A stretch of DNA of 64,000 nucleotides, from contig NZ_CP095078.1 in NCBI RefSeq assembly GCF_022919075.1, positions 4,774,001-4,838,000 of the forward strand. The letters run 5' to 3'. Shown piece after piece: positions 49,566-57,721 of the stretch. Numbering within the stretch: position 1 is the stretch's first letter; the number at the start of each line of letters is the position of its first letter. A model generated the notes under the pieces. It saw only the letters and a list, made by a program, of their open reading frames with translations. It was not told the origin of the DNA and made no database searches. The position numbers were made by a program, and so were the translations under genes. This DNA is from Nocardioides sp. W7. Lineage in GTDB: Bacteria > Actinomycetota > Actinomycetes > Propionibacteriales > Nocardioidaceae.

Positions 49566-50535
49566 GCACCGCGGCCACATCGAGCTCGACCGGACCCTCG
49601 ACTCGATCTTCATCGGCGTACGCCACCGCAAGGACCCCGGCGACCTCGGAAAGCTGATCGAGTCCATCGAACGACTCGGCCTGCTCCAGCCGATCACGAT
49701 CACCCCCGAGGGCGTGCTCGTCTGCGGTTGGCGCCGCCTGGAGGCGGTACGCCGCCTGGGCTGGCGGACGGTGAAGGTCTGGGTCCGCTCCGGCATCTCC
49801 GACCAGCTGCAGCACCTGCTCGCCCAACAGGACGAGAACCAGCTCCACAAGCCCCTCAACGAACTGGAGAAAGCCTCGCTGTACCGGGAGCTGATGGCGA
49901 TCAGGACCGAGGAGGCTGAGCTTCGCAAGCAAGCGACCCAGTTCGGCGCTCCCGGCATCGGGGGAACCTCCGGTCCCGCGCCCGGCGCGGGACCGGGAGT
50001 GACCGGCGATGCACGGCGACAGGCGGCCATAGCCGTCACCGGTCAGGCGTCGTACAGCACCCATGAGCGGGTCTGCGCCCTGATGGACTGGGCCGCACGC
50101 AAGGCGACGCCGCCGGAGATCCGGGCGATGGCCAACGACGCCCTGCGCCGCATCGAGCAGGGCGAACCGGTCAAGCCGCTCTACACCGAGGTCAAGGCCG
50201 CCTACGAGGAGACCCAGCTACCCCCGCCGACCGGAACTGACGACCTCACCCGACAGGCTCGGGAGGCCCGCGCCCGGGCTGAGCGGGAGGCTGCCGAGAA
50301 GGGGCGGAAGAACCTCACGCGTCGCCCCGGCATGACCACCCACTACCGCAGCGTCCGCTCGTTCGTCCTGACCTGGACCGAGCTCGACGGCTGGACCGAG
50401 ATGTACGACGTCGACGAGCTCGCCGCATCCCTCAACGACGAGGACTGGGAGCGGTTCGACCGCGTCGTCACCGCGACCATTGCCTTCCGCGACCAGCTCA
50501 TCACCGCACGCCGGCACGCCACGGCATCGGGGTAG
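49558..50535 (+). CDS. ParB-like nuclease-domain protein
   Basis: 325 residues. The N-terminal ParB/Srx fold has LGKLIESIERLGLLQPITIT, EGVLVCGWRRLEAVRRLGW and AQQDENQLHKPLNELEKASL, the boxes for CTP/NTP and DNA contact. A Gly/Pro-rich insertion (about 140-160) precedes a helical middle part, and the C-terminus carries a tryptophan-rich FVLTWTELDGWTEMYDVDEL. No ParA partner is adjacent, so it may be a regulator or adaptor rather than a partition protein. The insertion is encoded by DNA with a perfect 10-bp inverted repeat (49971-49995). Confidence 0.8.
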   Translation: MSEHRGHIELDRTLDSIFIGVRHRKDPGDLGKLIESIERLGLLQPITITPEGVLVCGWRRLEAVRRLGWRTVKVWVRSGISDQLQHLLAQQDENQLHKPLNELEKASLYRELMAIRTEEAELRKQATQFGAPGIGGTSGPAPGAGPGVTGDARRQAAIAVTGQASYSTHERVCALMDWAARKATPPEIRAMANDALRRIEQGEPVKPLYTEVKAAYEETQLPPPTGTDDLTRQAREARARAEREAAEKGRKNLTRRPGMTTHYRSVRSFVLTWTELDGWTEMYDVDELAASLNDEDWERFDRVVTATIAFRDQLITARRHATASG

Positions 50536-50582
50536 GCCGAGCACCTTCTCGACGTCCCCCTGTCACCGTCTTGGGAGTCGTC

Positions 50583-51251
50583 ATGGCCCACCTCACCGGC
50601 CGCCAACTCATGCTCATCGCCGGCTGCGCCCTGTTCCTCGCCACCCTCACCGTGGGCATCTACGGACTGGTCAGCGGACTAGACGGAGGGAACGATCGCC
50701 CCGCCAGAACGAGCGCCACACCCGCAGCCCCGATCACCGCGGCACCACCGGCCCCGGCCGCAACGCTCGCAGGCCGCTCGCTTCCTCGGACCACGGACCC
50801 CGTCGCCTATGCCCGCGCGGTCGCCACCTCGCTCTTCGACTGGGACACCAGCACCGGCTTCCTGCCCACCGACTACACCGCCGCCGTCCTCGCCGACGCC
50901 GACCCGTCCGGCCAGGAGACCCCGGGACTGATCGACGACGTCACCAGCTACCTGCCCACCGTGGACCAGTGGCTCGACCTCGCCGCGATGGAAGTCGCCC
51001 AGTCGATCGAGATCGAGAACGCCGTCGTCCCCGACTCCTGGGCCGCAGCACTCACACAGGCGAACGGCCAACTCCGACCTGGCACCACCGCCATCACGAT
51101 CACCGGCACCCGACACCGCACCGGCGTCTGGAGCGGCGAGACAGCCGAGTCCTCGTATCCAGTGTCCTTCACGGTCTTCCTCGCCTGCCGACCCGCCTTC
51201 GAGCGATGCCACGTGCTCCGCCTTTCCCAGCTCGACAACCCGCTCAGGTGA
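50583..51251 (+). CDS. VirB8/TcpC-like membrane-anchored transfer protein
   Basis: 222 residues: a short cytoplasmic start, one span (LMLIAGCALFLATLTVGIYG), an Ala/Pro/Thr linker and an outer NTF2-like domain (DPVAYARAVATSLFDWDTST, SYPVSFTVFLACRPAFERC). This is the plan of Gram-positive VirB8/TcpC/TraM scaffold proteins. GGGAG lies 5 bases before the ATG. The gene precedes the cell-wall hydrolase, its usual partner in Gram-positive T4SS. Confidence 0.68.
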   Translation: MAHLTGRQLMLIAGCALFLATLTVGIYGLVSGLDGGNDRPARTSATPAAPITAAPPAPAATLAGRSLPRTTDPVAYARAVATSLFDWDTSTGFLPTDYTAAVLADADPSGQETPGLIDDVTSYLPTVDQWLDLAAMEVAQSIEIENAVVPDSWAAALTQANGQLRPGTTAITITGTRHRTGVWSGETAESSYPVSFTVFLACRPAFERCHVLRLSQLDNPLR

Positions 51252-51258
51252 ACGATTC

Positions 51259-52377
51259 ATGGGCATCAAGATCCTCGGCGCCGGCGTGGCCGCGACTGTG
51301 CTCCTCGCTCCGGGTGCCGCCGTCCTCGGAATCGCGACCCTGATCAGCCCCGCCGCGGCGGGCTCGGGCAGCTGTCTGTGGGACCCCGAAGCGACCGGGA
51401 GCCTCGGCGTGACCGGGACGGTGCCCGCGAGCATGAGCGCGGTCAACACCTACGGCGAGACCGTCACGCTCGACCAGCAACAGCTCAATCGCGCCGCGAC
51501 GATCATCGCGGTCGGCAAAGCCGAGGCCATCCCGGTCCGGGGCCAGCTCATAGCGATCATGACCGCCCTGACGGAATCCTCGATCCGGGTGCTGTCGAAC
51601 ACGAGCGCTTACCCCGGATCCGCATCGATTCCGAACGACGGCAACGGCAGCGACCACGACTCCGTAGGCCTCTTCCAACAGCGCCCCGCAGCAGGATGGG
51701 GCACCGTCGAGAACCTCATGGACCCCATCTGGTCCTCCCGCGCCTTCTACGGCGGACCCGACGGCCCGAACCACGGCTCACCACGCGGTCTCCTCGACAT
51801 CGACGACTGGCAGACGATGGATCCCGGCGCGGCCGCCCAAGCGGTGCAGGTCTCCGCCTATCCGGACCGGTACGCCGTCAACCAACCCGTCGCCGAGAAG
51901 GTCCTGACCACCCTCAGCGGTGCCAGGCTGAACAACGGCGTGGACTGCGCGCAGGCCGGCGGTGACCTCCCGGCGGAACTGCCACCGGGCTTCCCCGGAG
52001 CACTGATCGCGGCAGCCATGACCCAGATCGGCAAGCCCTACGTCTGGGGCGGCGGCGACTTCAACGGCCCCACCGGCGGCGGCTTCGACTGCTCCGGCCT
52101 CGTGCTCTACGCCGCCTACCAAGCCTCCCGCGGACGCATCCGGCTCCCCCACTACACCGGCGACCAGATCCGCCTCGGCCAAGGGATCGCCTGGGCCGAC
52201 AAGCAACCCGGCGACCTGATCTTCTTCAGCTACCCGGGTGCCGGGCGCCCCCACCACGTGGCCATCTACATCGGCGGCGACAAGATCCTCCACGCGCCAC
52301 GCACCGGCGACCACGTCCGCTACGGGACCGTGTCCGAGTTCGCCGGCGAGGTCATCACCGTCCGCCGACTCGACTGA
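51259..52377 (+). CDS. Secreted NlpC/P60 peptidoglycan hydrolase with lysozyme-like middle region
   Basis: 372 residues. A signal segment (ILGAGVAATVLLAPGAAVLG) is followed by a muramidase-like part (IAIMTALTESSIRVLSNTSA with a Glu, SVGLFQQRPAAGWGT) and an NlpC/P60 domain with Cys in GGGFDCSGLVLYAA, His in GRPHHVAIYIGG and a further His in KILHAPRTGDHV. VirB1-like enzymes of this sort open the wall for the mating channel. It is 7 bases downstream of the VirB8-like gene. The defence cassette follows it. Confidence 0.9.
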   Translation: MGIKILGAGVAATVLLAPGAAVLGIATLISPAAAGSGSCLWDPEATGSLGVTGTVPASMSAVNTYGETVTLDQQQLNRAATIIAVGKAEAIPVRGQLIAIMTALTESSIRVLSNTSAYPGSASIPNDGNGSDHDSVGLFQQRPAAGWGTVENLMDPIWSSRAFYGGPDGPNHGSPRGLLDIDDWQTMDPGAAAQAVQVSAYPDRYAVNQPVAEKVLTTLSGARLNNGVDCAQAGGDLPAELPPGFPGALIAAAMTQIGKPYVWGGGDFNGPTGGGFDCSGLVLYAAYQASRGRIRLPHYTGDQIRLGQGIAWADKQPGDLIFFSYPGAGRPHHVAIYIGGDKILHAPRTGDHVRYGTVSEFAGEVITVRRLD

Positions 52378-52699
52378 ACGTACGAGGACCCTGCCGTTGC
52401 CGAACGCAACTTCCGGCGGTCATCCCGGCTCCGGAATGACGCGAGCCGCGAGTTGCTCGCCCGTGGTGTAAGAAGTTCGTCCGAATCCGAACTCAGTTGA
52501 TACTAAGCTAAGTTGACCAATCCAGACCTGGTTGGCCACCGGCAAGACCGTCGCGAGGCTCGGGGCGCTCGTGAACGCGATCAGCCGGTTTTGCTCAAGC
52601 ACTCACGAGAACTCTTCTCGGCGCAATACTAGGTTTGCAGAAGCTGTCGCAGGTCCCTGGCAGGCTGAGGGACAGCCCAGACCAGGGGGAACAACGTCC
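52378..52699 (+). other. Control region of the defence cassette
   Basis: 322 bases of lower GC. AGTTCG-N8-CGAACT (52474-52493) is a perfect interrupted palindrome; just after it come TACTAA (a likely -10), the direct repeat CTAAG-CTAAG and a spaced repeat of AGTTGA (52495-52500, 52511-52516). Restriction systems are often controlled by such operators, but no controller gene is seen. The frame of the ATPase is open back to 52532, yet that part lacks domain character. Confidence 0.45.
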
Positions 52700-55018
52700 G
52701 TGACCGAGCCCGCTCCCAGCATCGACCTGCGCCCGCATCCGCGAGTACTGAGCGTCCTCGGGGACATCCCGTTCGCGCCATGGCAGTGCATTGCCGAGCT
52801 TGTCGATAACAGCTTCGACGAGTTCCTCCGGCACCCCATTGAGGGTGAGCGCCCGCGCGTCAGCGTCACGCTTCCCGGCCGGAGCAGCCGTCCGGCTGAG
52901 GCCGAACTGTGGATCGTGGACAACGGCCCTGGGCTCACGCTCGACCAGCTCCAGAACGCGTTGCGGGCCGGCTGGACGAGCAACGACAGGCACGGGCACC
53001 TCGGCCTGTTCGGCATGGGTTTCAACATCGCCACCGCACGCATGGGCAACATCACACGCGTCCGCACGGCGCGTGCCGCGGACCCGCACTGGACCGTCGT
53101 GACGCTGAACCTGCCAGAGATGCAGCGCGCCGGGCACTTCGACGTGCCGGTCCGCACCGAGCCGAAGAGTCATCCCGGCGAACACGGCACGGAGATCGTC
53201 GTGAGTGACTTGAAGCAGGCGCTGCATGACCAGCTGTCCCGCAACTCGAGGAAGCTCCGCGACACGCTCGGCGATGTCTATAGCTATCTGCTGACGGAGC
53301 ATCACTTCGAGCTCATGGTCGACTCCACAGCCGTCCAGCCGCGTCGCCCCTGTGTCTGGGCTCCCGAGCGCTTCGTTGTCCGCAGCGGCGAGCGCATCCA
53401 AGCCTGGCGAGAGATCAACGAACCGTTGGGCGAGCGCCTCGCCTGCCTGGATTGCGGCGCCTGGCAGGACGACCTGACAGACACCGAGTGCCGAAACTGC
53501 CGGAGTGAGCGGCTTCAGAACCGGGAGCGGCGCATCTGGGGCTGGCTCGGCATCCAGCGGTACACGCATAAGACCGACTTCGGTATCGACTTCCTGCGTA
53601 ACGGTCGCAAGATCCTGTTGCGAGACAAGAGCATGTTCGACTGGTTCGACCCGGATGACCCCACCGGTAGCGGCGAGCGCGAGTACCCCGTTGAGGTCCC
53701 CTACGAAGGCCGGATCGTGGGCGAGATCCACGTCGACCACCTGTGGGTGCCATACCAGAAGAACGGCTTCGAGACGGCTTCGTCGGACTGGGTCAAAGTG
53801 CGTCGGACGCTGCGGGGCGACTCGCCGCTGCGGCCGCAGAAGGCTCGCGAACTCGGCTACACCCCAAACGTGAGTCCTCTCGCACAACTATTCGCGGGCT
53901 TCCGTCGCACAGACCCGGGGCTGAACTACCTCGTACCGGGCGACGGACGGACGGCGCTGCGCGAACGGGCGCGCGAATGGGCCGAGGCGTTCCAGCGCGG
54001 CGACGCGGAGTACCAGACCGACGAGCGCTGGTATGTGCAGGCAGCGCTGCACGACCGCCCTACCGCCGAGCCAAACCCCGATCCCACACCCGAGCCTGGC
54101 GGGGACGCGTTCTCGCGCGCCGGCCTCGGCAACGATGGCGCCTTCGACGCGTCGGCGCCAAGCCCGGCCGCGCCTCCTCCCGCGCCTCCAGAGACCGAGG
54201 ACGCCCGCCGTGAGCGGTGGAAGGCCAATGGGGCCGCGATCCCCGACCTGCAGACGCAGTTCGGCCTCCGTGGACGCGGCAGCGCTCTCCAGGTGACGGG
54301 CGCGTGGCGCGTGGCATGCAACCGGGGCCAGATCGGCCCCGCGGAACGTCCTGGTCAGCCGGTCTACATCGGCACGGGACGCGGCGCACAGGTCGAGATA
54401 TTCATTGATGACGAGCACCCCATCTTCACCGACTTCGCCGTCGACGTGCGCGATCTCGTCACGGTCGCTCTCGCCGACTATCTGCGGACGCGCGAGGGCG
54501 CCCAGGATGATCTCACCACGCTGTTCGCCCAACTCAAGGAGCAGTGCCTCGGCGACCAGCGAGTCACGGGCCCGTTCCTGAAGGACAGCGCGGACGGCCT
54601 TCTGGACCGGATACGAGAGGCGATGGCACCGATGATCTCCGGCAACAGCACGGGCTACTGGACGCTGCTGCTCGACGCGGAGAAGGCCGCGACTCAGCAG
54701 CGGTTCGTCCGTGAGGGGGGCCGCCACTGGGACGACACCCTGACAGAGGGCCGCTGGCTTAACTACGCGCCCGCGAAGTGCCTTGTGCGCCTGTTGACCG
54801 GACGCCCGGATGCGTTTCTCGACGGCCGCGTCTTCGCCGCGGCGTACGCGAGGCTGACGGACGCAGACGCGCAGCGCGCCGGCCTCGAACGTGTGACTGA
54901 CTTGCTGTCGGACGTCGCTGCGCTCTCGGACCAGCCGGTCCGGCGCCGCTCCGAGGAGCTGCAGCGTGGCCGCCTGTCGATCAGCCTGCTCTCGGACGAG
55001 CTCATCGAGTCCGCATGA
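52700..55018 (+). CDS. MORC-like GHKL ATPase of a restriction system
   Basis: 772 residues from GTG 52700 (GGGGGA 9 bases upstream). The N-terminal GHKL ATPase has all boxes: E33/N37 (IAELVDNSFDE), D74 in WIVDNGPGL, and GMGFN (105-109). A zinc-ribbon-like CLDCGA ... CRNCRS (C249, C252, C264, C267) follows, with a Pro-rich linker near 500. This is the bacterial MORC/MutL-like group that Iyer, Abhiman and Aravind linked to restriction-modification systems. It would clamp DNA on ATP binding and direct the helicase-nuclease. Five genes from here overlap by four bases each. Confidence 0.87.
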   Translation: MTEPAPSIDLRPHPRVLSVLGDIPFAPWQCIAELVDNSFDEFLRHPIEGERPRVSVTLPGRSSRPAEAELWIVDNGPGLTLDQLQNALRAGWTSNDRHGHLGLFGMGFNIATARMGNITRVRTARAADPHWTVVTLNLPEMQRAGHFDVPVRTEPKSHPGEHGTEIVVSDLKQALHDQLSRNSRKLRDTLGDVYSYLLTEHHFELMVDSTAVQPRRPCVWAPERFVVRSGERIQAWREINEPLGERLACLDCGAWQDDLTDTECRNCRSERLQNRERRIWGWLGIQRYTHKTDFGIDFLRNGRKILLRDKSMFDWFDPDDPTGSGEREYPVEVPYEGRIVGEIHVDHLWVPYQKNGFETASSDWVKVRRTLRGDSPLRPQKARELGYTPNVSPLAQLFAGFRRTDPGLNYLVPGDGRTALRERAREWAEAFQRGDAEYQTDERWYVQAALHDRPTAEPNPDPTPEPGGDAFSRAGLGNDGAFDASAPSPAAPPPAPPETEDARRERWKANGAAIPDLQTQFGLRGRGSALQVTGAWRVACNRGQIGPAERPGQPVYIGTGRGAQVEIFIDDEHPIFTDFAVDVRDLVTVALADYLRTREGAQDDLTTLFAQLKEQCLGDQRVTGPFLKDSADGLLDRIREAMAPMISGNSTGYWTLLLDAEKAATQQRFVREGGRHWDDTLTEGRWLNYAPAKCLVRLLTGRPDAFLDGRVFAAAYARLTDADAQRAGLERVTDLLSDVAALSDQPVRRRSEELQRGRLSISLLSDELIESA

Positions 55019-56673
55019 CCTCGTACGTCGCTCCGAGCCTGCTGACAGAGGGCGGGCCTTACCGTTTCACCCGCCAGATCGAGCGGCTCCTGGGGCAGCT
55101 CGGGTTCACCGATGTCGTCAACATCGACGGCAGCGGAGACCATGGCGGAGACCTCCTCGCGACGAGGCAGGGCAAGCTTTGGGCGTTCCAAGCGAAGTGG
55201 AAGAGCCGGCAGGCGGTTGGCGACGACGCTGTCGATGAGGTCGCTTGCGCGCAGGATCACTACGGAACCGATCGTGCTGTCGTAGTCACGAACACGCGCC
55301 TGTCCCCCGACGCGCTACGCCGCATCGACCAGCTTGGACGCATCGGCAAGGACATCAAGCCGTGGGACGGCGCGCTTCTGCAGGAGCTGTACGCCGGGGC
55401 CCCCGAGCACCCCGCGCTCGTCCTGCGCGACTACCAGGACGACGCCGTCAGCGAGCTATGGAGCGACCTGCAAGGCAAGCAGCGAGCCCTACTGATCCTC
55501 GCGACTGGCCTTGGCAAGACCGTCGTCGGCGGGGAGATCATAGGCCGGTTCCTGCGCGCGAACCTCGAGCAGGAAGTCCTCGTTGTCGCTCACACGAAAG
55601 ACCTGGTTAACCAGCTCGAGCGTGCCCTCTGGCGGCACCTTCCCAAGGGTGTCAAGACGCAGGTACTGACCGGGGACGACAAGCCTCGCGACCTGCACGG
55701 CGTCACCTGCGCAACCGTCGCCAGCGCACTTGACGCCGTTCTGAAAGGCTGGCGCCCCGGTCTCGTCATGGTGGACGAGACCCATCACGTCGGTGAAGAC
55801 GGGCAGTTCGACCGGCTGCTCACCGAACTCGCGGACGCGCTCCAGTTCGGTGTGACAGCCACCCCGTGGCGCGCGGACCAGTACGACATCGAGCAGCGAT
55901 TCGGGGCCGCGAGCTACAAGCTCGGTATCGAGGAAGGCATGCGCCGCGGGTACCTGGCCGCAGTCGACTACCGCCTGTTCGTCGACAACATCGACTGGGA
56001 CGTCGTCCGAGAGGCGAGCGAGAACCGGTACTCACTCAAGGAGCTCAACAGCAAACTGTTCCTCGTGCAGCGCGACGACGCCATCATCGACGCCCTGTCA
56101 GATGCCTGGCGCAACGTCCCTGCCCCGCGGGGCATCATCTTCTGCCAGACGATCGAGCACTGCGAACACATGGAGCAACTCGTCCGCAGGCGTCCAGAGT
56201 GGCGCAACGCCAGCGCGATCCACGCGAAGATGCCCAAGCGTGACCGGCAGCAGCGTCTGCTCGACTTCCGGTCCGGCCGCATCCCGCTCCTCATCGCTGT
56301 CGACATCCTCAACGAGGGCGTCGACGTCCCGGACGTCAACATCCTCGCGTTCGCGCGCGTCACGCACAGCCGCCGGATCTTCGTCCAGCAACTCGGTCGC
56401 GGTCTCCGCCTCCGGACCGGCAAGGACAGAGTCGTCGCGCTCGACTTCGTAAGCGACATCCGCCGCGTCGCCGCGCTCCTCAACATTCGCCGCCAGCTCG
56501 ACCCCGATGGCGACGTCGAAGTCCTCCCTCGCGTCCCTCAGACCCGGATCGCGTTTAACGACGTCCAGGCCGAGAGCCTGCTCGAGCAGTGGATTCTCGA
56601 CGCAGCCGATCTTGAAACCGCAAACGACGAGGCGAAACTGCAGTTCCTCGACCCGGACATCCTCCCGGCATGA
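55015..56673 (+). CDS. Superfamily 2 helicase with N-terminal Mrr-like nuclease domain
   Basis: 552 residues. Residues 1-130 fit a restriction-endonuclease-like fold: LLGQLGFTDVVNIDGSGDHG, D46 in GGDLLA and Q59-A-K61 in WAFQAKWK (the D-QxK site of Mrr-type enzymes). The helicase follows: GLGKT at 165-169, DETH at 254-257, FGVTATPWRAD, LNEGVDVPDVN and the arginine finger region QQLGRGLRLRTG. It should translocate on DNA and cut non-self molecules together with the ATPase. Confidence 0.9.
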   Translation: MTSYVAPSLLTEGGPYRFTRQIERLLGQLGFTDVVNIDGSGDHGGDLLATRQGKLWAFQAKWKSRQAVGDDAVDEVACAQDHYGTDRAVVVTNTRLSPDALRRIDQLGRIGKDIKPWDGALLQELYAGAPEHPALVLRDYQDDAVSELWSDLQGKQRALLILATGLGKTVVGGEIIGRFLRANLEQEVLVVAHTKDLVNQLERALWRHLPKGVKTQVLTGDDKPRDLHGVTCATVASALDAVLKGWRPGLVMVDETHHVGEDGQFDRLLTELADALQFGVTATPWRADQYDIEQRFGAASYKLGIEEGMRRGYLAAVDYRLFVDNIDWDVVREASENRYSLKELNSKLFLVQRDDAIIDALSDAWRNVPAPRGIIFCQTIEHCEHMEQLVRRRPEWRNASAIHAKMPKRDRQQRLLDFRSGRIPLLIAVDILNEGVDVPDVNILAFARVTHSRRIFVQQLGRGLRLRTGKDRVVALDFVSDIRRVAALLNIRRQLDPDGDVEVLPRVPQTRIAFNDVQAESLLEQWILDAADLETANDEAKLQFLDPDILPA

Positions 56674-57290
56674 CGCGCGACCTGCTGCTGCCTGACGCAC
56701 TACGGGCCGATGTTGTCCGCGCGCTCTACGCGGACGCGAACCAGCTCGGTTGGGCCAGCCTCGGCCCTCAGGCCAAGACCGTCGCCTTCAACCGTTGGAT
56801 CGACGACCCGCGAGTCGGTGGCCGGCTCACCAGTTACATGAGCCCAGAGCAGGCCCGACTGTGGATCAAAGACGGCCCCATGAAGGAGTACGCCCGTGCG
56901 ATGCGCGGCAGCGGCCGCTTCGCCGATTTTGGACGACAAGGCGGCACCAGCCCGCAGGACATCGTGAACCGTGCTCTCGGCGACGGCGCGCAGATCGAAG
57001 GGAAGATCGGGACGAAGCCGCCGCACTGCCTCGCCGCAGCCGGCGACGGAACCAAGGCCTACGTCACCTGGGGCGACGCCAGCAGCCTCAAGCACCTCCT
57101 GTGGGCCGCGGTGCGCGGTTCCATCGAGCATGACGCGCCAGGACACGTCGTCGTTCTCGAGCCGCCCGGCACAGTGACGCCGAGCGCGACCGCAGAACAG
57201 CAGAAGGCCGTTACAGATCGTTGTGGCCTCAGCCTTCACCACCTGCGGGAGCTCCTCGGAACCATGACACCCGAGACAGACGAGCCATGA
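56670..57290 (+). CDS. Unrecognised component of the restriction cassette
   Basis: 206 residues, no known domain. N-terminal helices (LRADVVRALYADANQLGWAS), then QAKTVAFNRWIDDPRVGGRL, and a C-terminal alpha/beta part (THLLWAAVRGSIEH-like, HVVVLEPPGTVTPSA). Overlaps on both sides (ATGA) show it is made with the nuclease and methylase, so it is probably a specificity, inhibitor or assembly subunit. No catalytic motif is evident. Confidence 0.7.
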   Translation: MTRDLLLPDALRADVVRALYADANQLGWASLGPQAKTVAFNRWIDDPRVGGRLTSYMSPEQARLWIKDGPMKEYARAMRGSGRFADFGRQGGTSPQDIVNRALGDGAQIEGKIGTKPPHCLAAAGDGTKAYVTWGDASSLKHLLWAAVRGSIEHDAPGHVVVLEPPGTVTPSATAEQQKAVTDRCGLSLHHLRELLGTMTPETDEP

Positions 57291-57721
57291 CACGCGCTCC
57301 CGAGGTCACCAGCCGCATCATGGCGAGTGTCCGCAACGCGAACACGGGGCCCGAGCGCTCGCTCAGGTCCGCCCTTCACCGCCGTGGTCTGCGCTACCGA
57401 GTACACCGGCGCATGCTCGGAAAGCCCGACATCACCTTCGTTGGCCCTCGAGTCGCCGTCTTCGTCGACGGTGACTACTGGCACGGCAACGCATGGCGAA
57501 GCCGCGGTTACGCCGACTTCGACAGCTACTACGCCCGCGGCGAGAACGGCGCGTTCTGGGCGGAGAAGATCCGCCGAAACATGGAACGCGACAAGCACGT
57601 CACCGAAGGGCTCTCTGCCGATGGGTGGTGCGTGATCCGGGTCTGGGAGACCGACCTCACGGTCGACCTCAACACTGTGGTCGACCGGATCGAGGCCGTT
57701 GTACGGGAACGGGCCGCATGA
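57287..57721 (+). CDS. vsr: Vsr-like endonuclease
   Basis: 144 residues of the very-short-patch-repair nuclease family: SRIMASVRNANTGPERSLRS, the catalytic D48 in GKPDITFVGP and H66 in DGDYWHGNAW, and a basic helix KIRRNMERDKHVTEGL. The cysteines that bind structural zinc in the E. coli enzyme are not present around the active site. In this context it may repair T:G mismatches left by the adjacent methylase or act as a restriction nuclease. Coupled by ATGA to its neighbours. Confidence 0.9.
   Translation: MTRAPEVTSRIMASVRNANTGPERSLRSALHRRGLRYRVHRRMLGKPDITFVGPRVAVFVDGDYWHGNAWRSRGYADFDSYYARGENGAFWAEKIRRNMERDKHVTEGLSADGWCVIRVWETDLTVDLNTVVDRIEAVVRERAA

Noticed and set aside
52532-52699. Extending the MORC-like ATPase start to 52532
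   Set aside because: The extra 56 codons show no domain character and include promoter-like, lower-GC sequence; the GTG at 52700 has a good ribosome site.
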